Assembly (NCBI GenBank): GCA_961205875.1
Contig: OY540815.1
Span: 17,049,638 to 17,113,637 of the forward strand
Length of the DNA stretch: 64,000 bases
Direction of reading: 5' to 3'
Source: Sialis fuliginosa
Lineage: Eukaryota > Arthropoda > Insecta > Megaloptera > Sialidae
Below, piece after piece: positions 54,449 to 64,000 of this stretch (its first letter is position 1; each line of letters begins with the position of its first letter). The notes below the pieces were generated by a model. That model was not told the origin of the DNA, made no database searches, and saw nothing but the letters and a program-made list of their open reading frames with translations. Both the position numbers and the translations under genes were made by a program.

Positions 54449-56080
54449 ATTTTTTTTTTAAAATGTAGCTTACACTCTTATCTTTAAGAGGATCACGCAC
54501 TTAAAGACCTTCGCGTACTCCTTCTCCTTTAAAAACAAATTAAAACTCATAAGCTAACAAATAAACTCATAAGCTAACAAAGAAGTAAATTGAATAGTTA
54601 ATATTTCAGCTTGGCGCGATCGAAGAGACTCAAATTTTTTTTTAAAATGTAGCTTACACTCTTATCTTTAAGAGGATCACGCACTTAAAGACCTTCGCGT
54701 ACTCTTTCTCCTTTAAAAACAAATTAAAACTCATAAGCTAACAAATAAACTCATAAGCTAACAAAGAAGTAAATTGAATAGTTAATATCTCAGCTTGGAG
54801 CGATCGAGGAGACTCAATTTTTTTTTTAAAATGTAGCTTACACTCTTATCTTTAAGAGGATCACGCACTTAAAGACCTTCGCGTACTCTTTCTCCTTTAA
54901 AAACAAATTAAAACTCATAAGCTAACAAATAAACTCATAAGCTAACAAAGAAGTAAATTGAATAGTTAATATCTCAGCTTGGAGCGATCGAGGAGACTCA
55001 ATTTTTTTTTTAAAATGTAGCTTACACTCTTATCTTTAAGAGGATCACGCACTTAAAGACCTTCGCGACCTCCTTCTCCTTTAAAAACAAATTAAAACTC
55101 ATAAGCTAACAAATAAACTCATAAGCTAACAAAGAAGTAAATCGAATAGTTAATATCTCAGCTTGGAGTGATCGAGGAGACTCAAATTTTTTTTTAAAAT
55201 GTAGCTTACACTCTTATCTTTAAGAGGATCACGCACTTAAAGACCTTCGCGTACTCCTTCTACTTTAAAAACAAATTAAAACTCATAAGCTAACAAATAA
55301 ACTCATAAGCTAACAAAGAAGTAAATTGAATAGTTAATATTTCAGCTTGGCGCGATCGAAGAGACTCAAATTTTTTTTTTAAATGTAGCTTACACTCTTA
55401 TCTTTAAGAGGATCACGCACTTAAAGACCTTCGCGACCTCCTTCTCCTTTAAAAACAAATTAAAACTCATAAGCTAACAAATAAACTCATAAGCTAACAA
55501 AGAAGTAAATTGAATAGTTAATATCTCAGCTTGGAGCGATCGAGGAGACTCAAATTTTTTTTTAAAATGTAGCTTACACTCTTATCTTTAAGAGGATCAC
55601 GCACTTAAAGACCTTCGCGTACTCTTTCTCCTTTAAAAACAAATTAAAACTCATAAGCTAACAAATAAACTCATAAGCTAACAAAGAAGTAAATTGAATA
55701 GTTAATATCTCAGCTTGGAGCGATCGAGGAGACTCAATTTTTTTTTTAAAATGTAGCTTACACTCTTATCTTTAAGAGGATCACGCACTTAAAGACCTTC
55801 GCGTACTCCTTCTCCTTTAAAAACAAATTAAAACTCATAAGCTAACAAATAAACTCATAAGCTAACAAAGAAGTAAATTGAATAGTTAATATTTCAGCTT
55901 GGCGCGATCGAAGAGACTCAAATTTTTTTTTAAAATGTAGCTTACACTCTTATCTTTAAGAGGATCACGCACTTAAAGACCTTCGCGTACTCCTTCTCCT
56001 TTAAAACAAATTAAATCTCATAAGATAACAAATAAACTCATAAGCTAACAAAGAAGTAAATTGAATAGTTAATATCTCAT
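54449..56080 (+). repeat. Central tandem array, ~184-bp unit, about 8.9 copies
   Basis: CAGCTTGG recurs at 54,607, 54,791, 54,975, 55,159, 55,343, 55,528, 55,711 and 55,895, a period of 183-185 bp. Each unit holds a T-tract, ATGTAGCTTACACTCTTATC, GAGGATCACGCACTTAAAGA, CCTTCGCG and a doubled 18-bp motif (AACTCATAAGCTAACAAA twice). It is clearly related to the 160-bp unit at 951-1540 (TAGCTTACAC.NTTATCTTTAAG, GACCTTCG, AGTTGAATAGTTAATAT, CAGCTTGGMGCGATCGAGGA). It differs in having the doubled motif. Variants CGCGATCGAAG and AGCGATCGAGG alternate between copies, suggesting higher-order or segmental duplication of units. Confidence 0.94.
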
Positions 56081-56239
56081 TTTGTATTTTAAGTTTTCTT
56101 CCACTTATTATAATAAATGAAATATTGAACTTTGACAAAATAAGGCAAATAGCGTCCTATCAAAACATTACATACATATAAAGACTTTGATAAACAACCA
56201 TAGATGCATGTTAACTGTCAAATCTGAGTTCAACAGTTA
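56081..56239. other. Unique central spacer of the foldback element, right
   Basis: About 160 bp of AT-rich sequence between the central array and the right arm, with no recognisable feature. Confidence 0.6.
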
Positions 56240-57050
56240 CAGTTTTTTAGAAGAGCAAATTTTCTTTTTGCGCATTTAATTAACATTTAATTTTCTGTAG
56301 CATTTCGTGTAGTTACATACGACTTTAACTGTTATTCGACACTTTGTTCTGCTAAGTTCATCTGAAACTAGCAAAACATGTAATACTTTTTTTTTTAAAA
56401 AGCATTAAATTTTCTTTTTGCGCATTTAATCAGCATTTAATTTTCTGTAGCATTTCGTGTAGTTACATACGACTTTAACTGTTATTCGACACTTTGTTCT
56501 GCTAAGTTCATCTGAAACTAGCAAAACATGTTATACTTTTTTTTAAAAAAAGCATTAAATTTTCTTTTTGCGCATTTAATTAGCATTTAATTTTCTGTAG
56601 CATTTCGTGTAGTTACATACGACTTTAACTGTTTTTCGACACTTTGTTCTGCTTAGTTCATCTGAAACTAGCAAAACATGTAATACTTTTTTTTTTAAAA
56701 AAGCATTAAATTTTCTTTTTGCGCATTTAATTAGCATTTAATTTTCTGAAGCATTTCGTGTAGTTACATACGATTTTAACTGTTTTTCGACACTTTGTTC
56801 TGCTGAGTTCATCTGAAGCTAGCAAAACATGCAATATTTTTTTTTCTAAAAGAGCATTAAATTTTCTTTTTGAGCATTTAATTAGCATTTAATTTTCTGA
56901 AGCATCTCGTGTAGTTACATACGATTTTAACTGTTTTTCGATACTTTGTTCTGCTGAGTTCATCTGAAGCTAGCAAAACATGCAATATTTTTTTTTCTAA
57001 AAGAGCATTAAATTTTCTTTTTGCGCATTTAATTAGCATTTAATTAGCAC
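56240..57050 (-). repeat. Right-arm tandem array, ~150-bp unit, 5 or more copies (inverted)
   Basis: TTTCTTTTTGCGCATTTAAT recurs at about 56,261, 56,411, 56,561, 56,712, 56,863 (as TGAGC) and 57,014, a period of 150-151 bp. The unit is the reverse complement of that in the left arm. The inner copies share GTTCTGCTAAGTTCATC while the outer ones share GTTCTGCTGAGTTCATC with the left arm. Homogenisation is therefore incomplete. Confidence 0.93.
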
Positions 57051-57111
57051 TTAATTATTAGTCAAGTGAACTTTTGTTTTGCTGACTTTGATCTGCTAAC
57101 TTCATGGACAT

Positions 57112-57120
57112 AGATTTGAC
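57112..57120 (+). repeat. Right target-site duplication of the foldback element
   Basis: AGATTTGAC, identical to 53,333-53,341, directly follows the right inverted end. Confidence 0.92.
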
Positions 57121-57194
57121 TTCACCGTTAGTGTTTGTTAAAGTATAAAGACTTGTGATTGGTAAATTTTGAAAAAATTAAATTAGTCAATAGT

Positions 57195-57515
57195 AAATGT
57201 ATAGTGCTTCCTCGTGATAAATTCATTAGAGAGTTAATTATCAAACAATTTAAATATTTGACAATTTTAATCTAAATCTAAATTTTATAGTTTGCAAACG
57301 TCAAAATGACATTTAAAATTAGTTAATATGTCAAAGTAAATAGCAATTAAAAAAACAAATGAATATTTTTTAAGCAAATTGAGATAAATCTTTGCAAGGG
57401 AATATTTTACAATAAACCTTGTGGTAACCCACAAATATATTATAGGAAATTGAATGCTCTACAAAAAATAAGATTACATACGATTTTAATAATTTTAAAA
57501 TGGGACCGTCCTCAA
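57195..57515 (+). repeat. Interspersed repeat R1, copy 3
   Basis: AGTGCTTCCTCGTGATAAAT, then ATTTTAATCTAAATCTAAAT, AACGTCAAAATGACATTTAA, GAGATAAATCTTTGCAAGGG and TGGGACCGTCCTCAAGCCAG follow the order of copy 2. It lies only about 80 bp outside the foldback element. The GGCAGATG terminal part is missing. Confidence 0.72.
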
Positions 57516-57714
57516 GCCAGATCCAACCAACCATCCAAGTTTCATTAATATCGGTTCAGTGTTTCTTGTGTGACAATAATTCAGACAGATTAATCACAAA
57601 GTTTCTCGTATCTTCCATATAAAGCAAAAGTATTATTAATATTTTATCAACAACGTTTTAAATTTAATTTTATTAAATATACTGTTGACTTATTTAAAAT
57701 GTATCAATTTATTT
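57516..57714. other. Dispersed-repeat continuation
   Basis: CATCCAAGTTTCATTAATAT and CGGTTCAGTGTTTCTTGTGT, then ATCACAAAGTTTCTCGTATC, resemble old insect repeat tails. The last string also lies downstream of R1 copy 2 (near 11,374). No gene. Confidence 0.5.
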
Positions 57715-57832
57715 CGAGGTGGCATTTAAAAACGCACAAATCACACGTTCTTATATTTACAAATATATTTATAATATTACAAACCACCCAATGTTTTTCC
57801 TATGGCTTAATCAACTTAGAATACACTATGTA
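57715..57832 (+). mobile_element. Right-end fragment of the 35,531-36,882 Tc1-type family
   Basis: GGTGGCATTTAAAAACGCAC and GCTTAATCAACTTAGAATAC followed by ACTATGTA match the end of the element at 35.5-36.9 kb with several changes. The left end and the 748-bp palindrome are absent. Confidence 0.6.
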
Positions 57833-59464
57833 TAAGTGTGCCATGATGGGATCATCAACAGCACATCAATTAGAATAAACAATAAAAACTTCTCAAGAAA
57901 TCAAATATCATCGAGATAATAAATATGATCAAAAAATTCGAATGAAAATTAATGAGTGTCATATATACAAAGTGAAAAGAACATGCCCAAATAAATATCA
58001 AATTAAAAAAGTAATAAATTTTAAAAACAGCAGGACTGTTTCTTGTTGTACATGTAATGGTTTCAATAAATCTTTTATATAAAAACTTTTAAATGTCTTA
58101 CTAATCCAGTTTAAAGTTATGATGTTATAAATATAGAACTGCTTGAAAATTCTATTATTGGTTCTTTGAATATATCCTAATTAAAAAAATGTCCACTGTA
58201 AACAAATTATATATTCACATTGAAAATTAAATGTTGAATACATAATGTTAAACAAAGAAATATTATCAAAAGGAAATATAGTATGTAGGTTTGGTAATTA
58301 GCACACAGTTTTATACAAAAAAGAAAAGCATCTAAGTGGGATGGATATAAACTCACAAATCTGTATGTGTATTCAACATTTCGATTTCAACTTAGAAATT
58401 TAATCTCAGCTTGCAAGTATAAAAGCTTCAATGCCTTACATACCTACACACACTTACATATTATATTTAGGTATTCTTGTATGCGATAGTAATGTGTAGT
58501 TATTCATAGGCGTTCACTTAAAGAAATACATGAATTAATAATCAGGGGTTATTTTAAGAAAATTTTACAACTGCACATTTTCTCTTTTTTTCTGCTCGAC
58601 ATTTACGGTTACATTTATAATTTTCAACTACACAAATTGACTTTTATAACTGCACATTTTAGTCATACGTGATTTAGAGACCCTCAAAACATTGTTATTT
58701 CGTTAAAATCTCTGTTGTAATTTGTTTATGATCAATGAATACTATATTTTATTATACAGTACTATGCATGTAAGTATTAAAAAAGTAAAAAGTTAGTGTG
58801 GGGGACATTGTGAGCCCAAGTGATATATTTTAATTGTATTTAATTCATGTTGGAAGATCATCATCTAAGAAGATGATAACATGATAACTACAAAAATGTG
58901 ATTTTTCAGGAGAGCAATTTGAAAGTTTGATGCGTATTCCTATATTTTTATAACCATATATTACTTCTTAGCTTTTAAACCAGGACCAAACATAACCAAA
59001 AGATGCTGTCTTATCATCAAATTTTGTTTATATTTTGTATTTAACTAGTTTTTTGTTACTGTAAATGGTTTTCTACCATAAACTCTTTACATGGCTTCGC
59101 AAATTGAAGTTAAAATGTCGAAATATAATACTATAGACCAAAACAATAAGATCGATTAATTTTTGTTCTTCATAGAAGTAGGTATAATGCAAAAGAAAAA
59201 AATTATACTTTTTACAAATCACGTATGGCTTCAAATGCAGTCAAAGTTTATACGAAAAATAATTCTCTAAATACGTAATATGATACCACAATTAACTTTG
59301 GATGAAACGTACTTTTTGGTAATTGGGAGTCGAAATATTTTAAAATTGTTTATTTTGTTGTGGTTATATTTTTGACTAAACGAAGGTACATTAGATACAT
59401 TATCATATAAATATATCTATGTATTTTAGTTTTAATGAGTTCATTAAACACCGAAGTGTGTGTT
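57833..59464. other. AT-rich sequence with repeat scraps
   Basis: Around 58,660-58,765 a diverged copy of the tail following the 160-bp unit at 30.55-30.66 kb is seen (CATACGTGATTTAGAGACC, TATTTTATTATACAGTAC). Around 58,880-58,960 ATTTTTCAGGAGAGCAATTT recalls the MITE at 52.35 kb. No gene is supported. Confidence 0.45.
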
Positions 59465-59571
59465 AACTTACATTGCTCCTCATTTTTGTTTAAAAAGAGC
59501 GCCACTGTACATATAATAACTTACATTGCTCCCCATTTTTGTTTTATAAGAGCGTCACTGTATATACATAC
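59465..59571 (+). repeat. Short tandem duplication, 53-bp period, two copies
   Basis: AACTTACATTGCTCCTCATT (59,465) recurs as AACTTACATTGCTCCCCATT (59,518). Both are followed by TTTGTTT and GAGCGYCACTGTAYATA. The surrounding 95-codon plus frame (59,435-59,722) has no motif and is not called. Confidence 0.8.
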
Positions 59572-62194
59572 GATATATAATACATTTGAAGATACCCATT
59601 TCATGAAAGCTCTTTGCGATCGTATAAGTGAAATAATATTCATAGACAGTTTGATATTTTCATATTATTGTATTACGTTAAGCCAAGCAGAAATAATCGC
59701 TAGAGATATAGATGTAGCATGAATGCTTGGGTATTATTATTATTATCGTTTATTTATTATTCCGTTCGAAATTCCGTAATCGTCGATGTGCGCATATGAG
59801 ACACTAGTTACTCGAATAAAATACTGATTTTATAATTAATTAGTGACGAATCTGAATAGATCGTCTGTCTTTCGCTTCAATTGATTTATCTTTAATGAAC
59901 TCTGACATATTACATATTAGTTGTATTTATGAATATTAATTCAAAAATATTTAATTTTATTTAAGCGTCAATATTTTTTAAATTATTACAAATGTTTTTT
60001 TTAAATATTCGAAATAATTTCAAGGCTTTATAAAAAAAAGTTAGCGCCCTTCTGTAAAATAGTTTGATACCTAATTTTGTATATTATTAATGTTATTGGT
60101 CTAGCATTCCTTTAGTTGTGAACTATTTGTATTTTTTTCAATAAAAAAAAAAGATTTGATTTAGAAAAATGTTGTTTTTAATTTAATGTGGAACATATTT
60201 ACATACATTAAATTGATTTTTATTTATTTTGTTTTAATAGTTGAAAAAAAAAATAATAATTTGGCGATCGCAGCATATAGAATACATATTATGGCTTATG
60301 CCGAAATACAAAAATGTTTCGACAGTCAAACCATGTGTCGGGCATTAACTATTACATATATGTATACATGCATTTATACATACCTACTTATATTTATAAT
60401 GTACGACTTAATTATTTTTTAATTAACCCAAAAATGTTCTTAAACTGCAAAAAGGTTTCTCGCCCTTGGATTAAAGCTTTACATGGTTTTATTTTTTTAT
60501 GAAATTTGTGTTATAAAAAAATCTTTTTTTCAAATGTAATCCTTCCTTTATTATAAAAATAAGAATAACATTTTGTTTCGAGAGAAATATTATGAATTAA
60601 TCAAAGAAAAAGGAGATGTTTTTGCTTTATTTACCTGTATTCATAAAAATATATATTTTTATTTTATATTATTAAATAATTCCATCCGATTCAAATTTGG
60701 AGATTCACGAAGCACAGAATTTTAAAATATACAATATAGATATATTTAATGTACATTTGTATATACATATATAAAATAAAGGCGCAATTGAGAAAGCGTT
60801 GAATTATTTTAAACTGAATTTGTGAAAGTTTTCAAATTGTTAAGATAATGGTTCGGATCTTGTTATTATCGAATACAATTACCAAACTTTGTAATTGATA
60901 TTGCTTTAGTGTAGGTACGTACGAACTAAAACCAATAAAGCTCTTGTTAAATATTGCCCAAACTTGTTATATACTGCATTATATGTACATATATATTGGT
61001 AAATATTTATAGTCCTCAACAATTTAATCTTAGGGTTAGGGAAGTAGAGTATCTATTAACTTTGAAATTGATTAAAAATGTATTCCAGTAGTTAAGCTAC
61101 ATATATGTATATTCAGCGGTTTTTAGCTTTATTTGTCTGCGGTCACTCACTTCATTAAAAAAATTAAATGAATATGATGAACTATTTTTTATTAGAAAAC
61201 AAACTAATTACAATAAATTCTTACAAGTTCAAATCAAAATATGTTATAAAAACTATCATTTAAATGACCAAAATTCTTTTCAATACTGGGCATTATTAGC
61301 ATACTATTAAAAATTTTATTAAAATGTTTAATTTAATGTTAAAGTTTGGTTAACAAAAAACATATCGATAAATAATTAAAAGGAGATTCAGTGACCAAAT
61401 ATATTTTAAAATATATAATTAAAAATTATGATATTTAACAATTCACTCATTTTTTTATCGAGAACGCATCAAAAATTTTTAATTGTGTACCTATAGGCAC
61501 TTCTTAAGAAAATTAAATTTTACAATGTTTTGAAGAAAAATAAAACAAAGGGTAAAATTTAAAAAAAATCTTTTTTTTTACTGGATAATATTTCTGAGAA
61601 TTACAAAAATAGATATAAATACATATAATACAGTTACATTTTATTTTATATTTTCTACAAACAAAATATATCAAATGTTATTTTTGAGAGAAAAACGTTC
61701 ACAAAAATTCATTCTGGCAACAGCCTAATTTTAAATAATTATTTAATTAGGCATATGTATATGAAACAAAAACAATAATATTATTCTATTTTCTTTCATT
61801 ATTTAATGATTCATTGAATAATAACGTCAAATACATAAGACCTCTTTACAAATATCCCTAGCGTTAAGTTTACTCTTTTATTCTTTCAATACCCTTTCTG
61901 TTTTCATTGTCTTTACAAACAAAAAAAAAAAGTTGGTTAATTATTGTTGTTCACTTTCAATAAGTATCGTTTAAAGCCAATTAATATTTTAAAAAATTCA
62001 ATCAAAGTAATTAATCGAGAGGAAAGCGAAGCTGATACGCCGTTATTTATAATTTATATAATTTTTACAAACAAATATCTCAATTTTATTCATTAATTTT
62101 TATTACGAGTTTATCAAATGATTTTCAAAAATTAAAAATATTGTAGTTACAATTTAAACATTGTATATAATCTAGTATCAATCTTTATTTATAA
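59572..62194. other. AT-rich sequence without recognised gene
   Basis: About 2.6 kb of A/T-rich DNA with short TA- and ATT-type runs (for example TATTATTATTATTATC near 59,733) and short TATATGTATA strings. Small frames at 60,186-60,502 overlap each other in two plus-strand frames and look random. No arrays, inverted pairs or exons were recognised. Confidence 0.55.
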
Positions 62195-62240
62195 CTAGTT
62201 GTTATCCGCGACTTCATCCGCGAGGAATTTGTATTTTTTT
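62195..62240 (-). mobile_element. Helitron-like 3' terminus, fragment
   Basis: On the minus strand CCTCGCGGATGAAGTCGCGG is followed by ATAACAACTAGT. CGCG...CGCG gives a short hairpin a few bases before CTAG (62,195-62,198), then T. A hairpin plus CTRR end next to T fits Helitrons, and a close variant of this tail is, from memory, very common in Lepidoptera. The 5' end is not seen. Confidence 0.5.
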
Positions 62241-62545
62241 AATCAAAAAATTTTTTACAACCACATTTATAATATTTTTTTTGAAAACAAAGGAAGAGTA
62301 AATATATTTTTAAATACTCTAATTATGTTTGAATTATAATTAGTCTGAAGGATTTCTGTTTGCACTTACAATTAGACATTGAAAAGGATGTATTTTCAGC
62401 GATTTGCTAATTGAAAGGGTCCTGGAATTGTTTTAAGATTGTGGATGACTGGGGAAGCGAAAGTGGTTAAACATAAATGTAGGATTACATTCATCTTATT
62501 TCAATCAATACTATAATATATAAATCTTTAGGCTCTATTTTCACA
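62241..62545. other. AT-rich sequence without recognised gene
   Basis: No supported feature. CTGGAATTGTTTTAAGATTG at 62,422 may belong to the Helitron-like fragment. Confidence 0.5.
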
Positions 62546-62547
62546 TA

Positions 62548-63365
62548 CAGTCTGTTCCACAAGAAAGGAGGTGAGATTTTTAATAGTGAAATGTAAGCTA
62601 TTGCTATCTCTATTTTCCGGGCTACGATTTGAATATAACTCGAAACTTTTCATTGAGCAGAAGTTTTTTTTAAAATGAGGCTGTTTTCTTGTACACTCAT
62701 TAAAAAAACTAAATTATCATATGCTGCTACAGCAAAAGTGATTAAAAAGTCCAAAAATATTGTTGAGAAGTGGATGAAACAGTGCAAAGAATAAAAAACG
62801 TCGATGATCTTCCTGAACACGGAAAAACGAGAGTGACGTCCAGCAAGTGATATTGTTTAGGAGAAACCCCACTCTATGTCTACGCAAAGCTAGGGTCAAA
62901 CTTGCCTAAAAGGAAATTCATACCGGTCTAAACACGATCAGGTGATTTTTACACGAGGCAAAGTTATACGAGCTCTAAACTCCTGCTCAGCGCAATCCAC
63001 ATACACAAACGCCTGAGCTGGGCAAGCGAAAACAAAGATCTCGATTAGTCGAAGGTATAGTTTTTTCGCATGAAGTGACTTTATGGGCATGGATTCGGGT
63101 GAATACTGGTTAGTGAGTAATACTGGATTCATTCAGCGCACCGTCAACCACCCCGTAAAAATTAATGTCTGGGGGTGCTGAAAATTTTGTTGAAAGTATG
63201 CCTCGGAGGTGCTATATAGGCCATTCTCGACGGTGGAGGGGATTATACTGTATATTAACCGATTGCGTCTTAGCATTTTGAATGTACTTCCACGCAAAAA
63301 AGTTTGGTATAAATACCTGGAAAACTTTCGAAAAATTCTCGCCTCCTTTCTTGTGGAACAGACTG
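62548..63365 (+). mobile_element. Decayed Tc1-like element with intact ends (818 bp)
   Basis: Inverted ends CAGTCTGTTCCACAAGAAAG (62,548) and its exact inverse (to 63,365) extend about 28 bp, with TA on both sides (62,546-62,547 and 63,366-63,367). The interior retains scraps of a Tc1-type transposase on the plus strand (see next entry). At 818 bp it is roughly half the usual 1.3-1.7 kb of Tc1 elements, so internal deletions have occurred. An intact TA duplication and readable ends show the boundaries are original. Confidence 0.92.
62705..63215 (+). pseudogene. Tc1-like transposase remnant
   Basis: A helix-turn-helix-like part (YAATAKVIKKSKNIVEKWMK, 62,720-62,791) runs to a TAA stop at 62,792, then VDDLPEHGKTRVTSS follows in a shifted frame. 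Later come HKRLSWASENKDLD, a stop, then VFSHEVTLWAW (63,060-63,092) and HPVKINVWGC (63,149-63,178). In Tc1 enzymes the fourth residue of the FSDES-like block is the catalytic Asp, which binds a metal ion. Here it is His (CAT at 63,069). The last catalytic residue and C-terminus are deleted. It has at least three stops or frameshifts and is dead. The frames on the opposite strand are not genes. Confidence 0.85.
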
Positions 63366-63367
63366 TA

Positions 63368-64000
63368 CAATGTACAGTAAGGAACAAAATTGTAGGCGCG
63401 ATGCATAATTTATTTAGCATTTGACCAATTAATTTATACGCAACTTTGAAATTTATTTCAGTCGATAGTTAAAAAATGATATCAACAAAACTGTGGTACG
63501 CTCAAAAAATTATTTTTTTGTAACATGTATCACAAATTTTGGTAAAAAATCTGGCAATTTCCAGATCTTGTACCATAGTAACTTTTGATTGGTTTTATAC
63601 GGAGTCCTTTAAAAAAAACTTTTTATTCAGTTTCTACACTCAAAAATATAAATTATTTTTGTAAATAATTTTAATTCGAAAGTTAAAAAATGTCTTCATA
63701 TTCATATTAAAACTTTAGTTTTACATTTTAATTAGAACACATTAAAACATTGCTTCGTTTTCAAGTGGAAATTAAATTTTAATTTTGTTGTAGCATCCCA
63801 TAATAGTAAAGAAAATAAATTATTTTATAATTAGTGTATAAGTGGTGATCACAACTGACGCATATTTCAGTAAAACAAATTCAAAAACATGAAAAAATTA
63901 GATTAAATTCTTAATTACGGATGCCGAAATGTTATTAAAACAATTAACAAGGAAAAGTATATCAGGAAATTAAATTAAAAAAGGGTAAAATTTGAAAATC
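63368..64000. other. AT-rich sequence without recognised gene
   Basis: No coding or repeat structure could be supported up to the window end. Confidence 0.55.

Larger units (their letters stand above)
53342..57111. mobile_element. 3.77-kb foldback-type transposon with arrayed arms and satellite core
   Basis: The ends are inverted: ATGTCCATGCAGTTAGCAGA (53,342) and its partner ending CTGCTAACTTCATGGACAT (57,111), with about 4 mismatches in the outer 65 bp. Exact 9-bp direct repeats (AGATTTGAC) flank it. Inside the unique tips each arm is a tandem array of a ~150-bp unit, in opposite orientations: about 4 units on the left (to about 54,020) and 5 or more on the right (from about 56,240). The centre holds a ~184-bp array (54,449-56,080) bounded by unique AT-rich sequence. 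Long arms made of tandem repeats and a 9-bp duplication match the architecture of Drosophila foldback (FB) elements, which are related to MULE-type transposons. No transposase is encoded. Confidence 0.93.

Noticed and set aside
54449..56080. CRISPR array interpretation of the regular repeats
   Set aside because: Units of ~184 bp are contiguous with no unique spacers, in eukaryotic-type DNA with transposons; it is a satellite-like tandem array.
1..64000. Bacterial or phage features (operons, ribosome binding sites, terminators)
   Set aside because: No coding density, no genes with Shine-Dalgarno spacing and abundant eukaryotic transposon structures; such features are not expected here.

Overview
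This window looks like non-coding DNA from an insect nuclear genome. It is very AT-rich on both strands. No reading frame of convincing length or composition exists, there is no operon structure, and I could not recognise any tRNA or rRNA. What can be identified is almost entirely eukaryotic DNA transposons and their debris: Tc1/mariner, hAT-like, piggyBac-like, foldback and Helitron-like elements, plus pieces that look like Penelope-type retroelements. Several motifs are, from memory, typical of Lepidoptera: a Helitron-like 5' end reading TCCATACTAATATTATAAAT, a hairpin followed by CTAG at Helitron-like 3' ends, and a repeat beginning AACCGACTTCAAAAAAAGAG. A lepidopteran or related insect is my best guess, not a proof. 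The window is probably intergenic or inside one very long intron.

Layout. Positions 1-11,300 hold a 160-bp tandem array (951-1540), an interspersed repeat here called R1 (about 1547-2083, inverted copy at 10,722-11,290), a 1.5-kb concentric palindrome bounded by TA (3213-4730), a foldback hAT-like element with a perfect 8-bp target duplication (5462-6325) and small MITEs near 7.3, 8.3 and 9.4 kb. From 11.3 to 20.7 kb there are Helitron-like ends, a 137-bp MITE, a broken mariner transposase tail (15,371-15,653), a GC-richer island with an internal duplication (17.1-17.5 kb) and a hAT MITE with a perfect 8-bp target duplication (18,687-19,193). From 20.7 to 34 kb there is mostly featureless AT-rich sequence, with GC-richer unique islands near 23.7-24.1 and 25.1-25.6 kb, Penelope-like scraps and a further copy of the 160-bp unit (30.3-30.5 kb).

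From 34 to 53 kb come a nested Tc1-type element with a 748-bp palindrome inside it (35,531-36,882), a third copy of a MITE family (38 kb), an inverted Penelope-like/hammerhead-like motif (46.8 kb), and a piggyBac-like MITE (48,490-49,717) containing a second palindromic MITE. The most striking object is at 53,342-57,111. It is a 3.77-kb foldback-type transposon with an exact 9-bp target duplication. Its arms are arrays of a ~150-bp repeat in opposite orientations, and its centre is a ~184-bp tandem array related to the one at 1 kb. The last 7 kb is AT-rich filler ending in a decayed Tc1-like element with readable inverted ends (62,548-63,365).

No gene network can be described. The window is of interest as a record of transposon nesting, palindrome formation and satellite birth. 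A few GC-richer islands without obvious repeats are the best places to look for regulatory DNA or small exons of a neighbouring gene.
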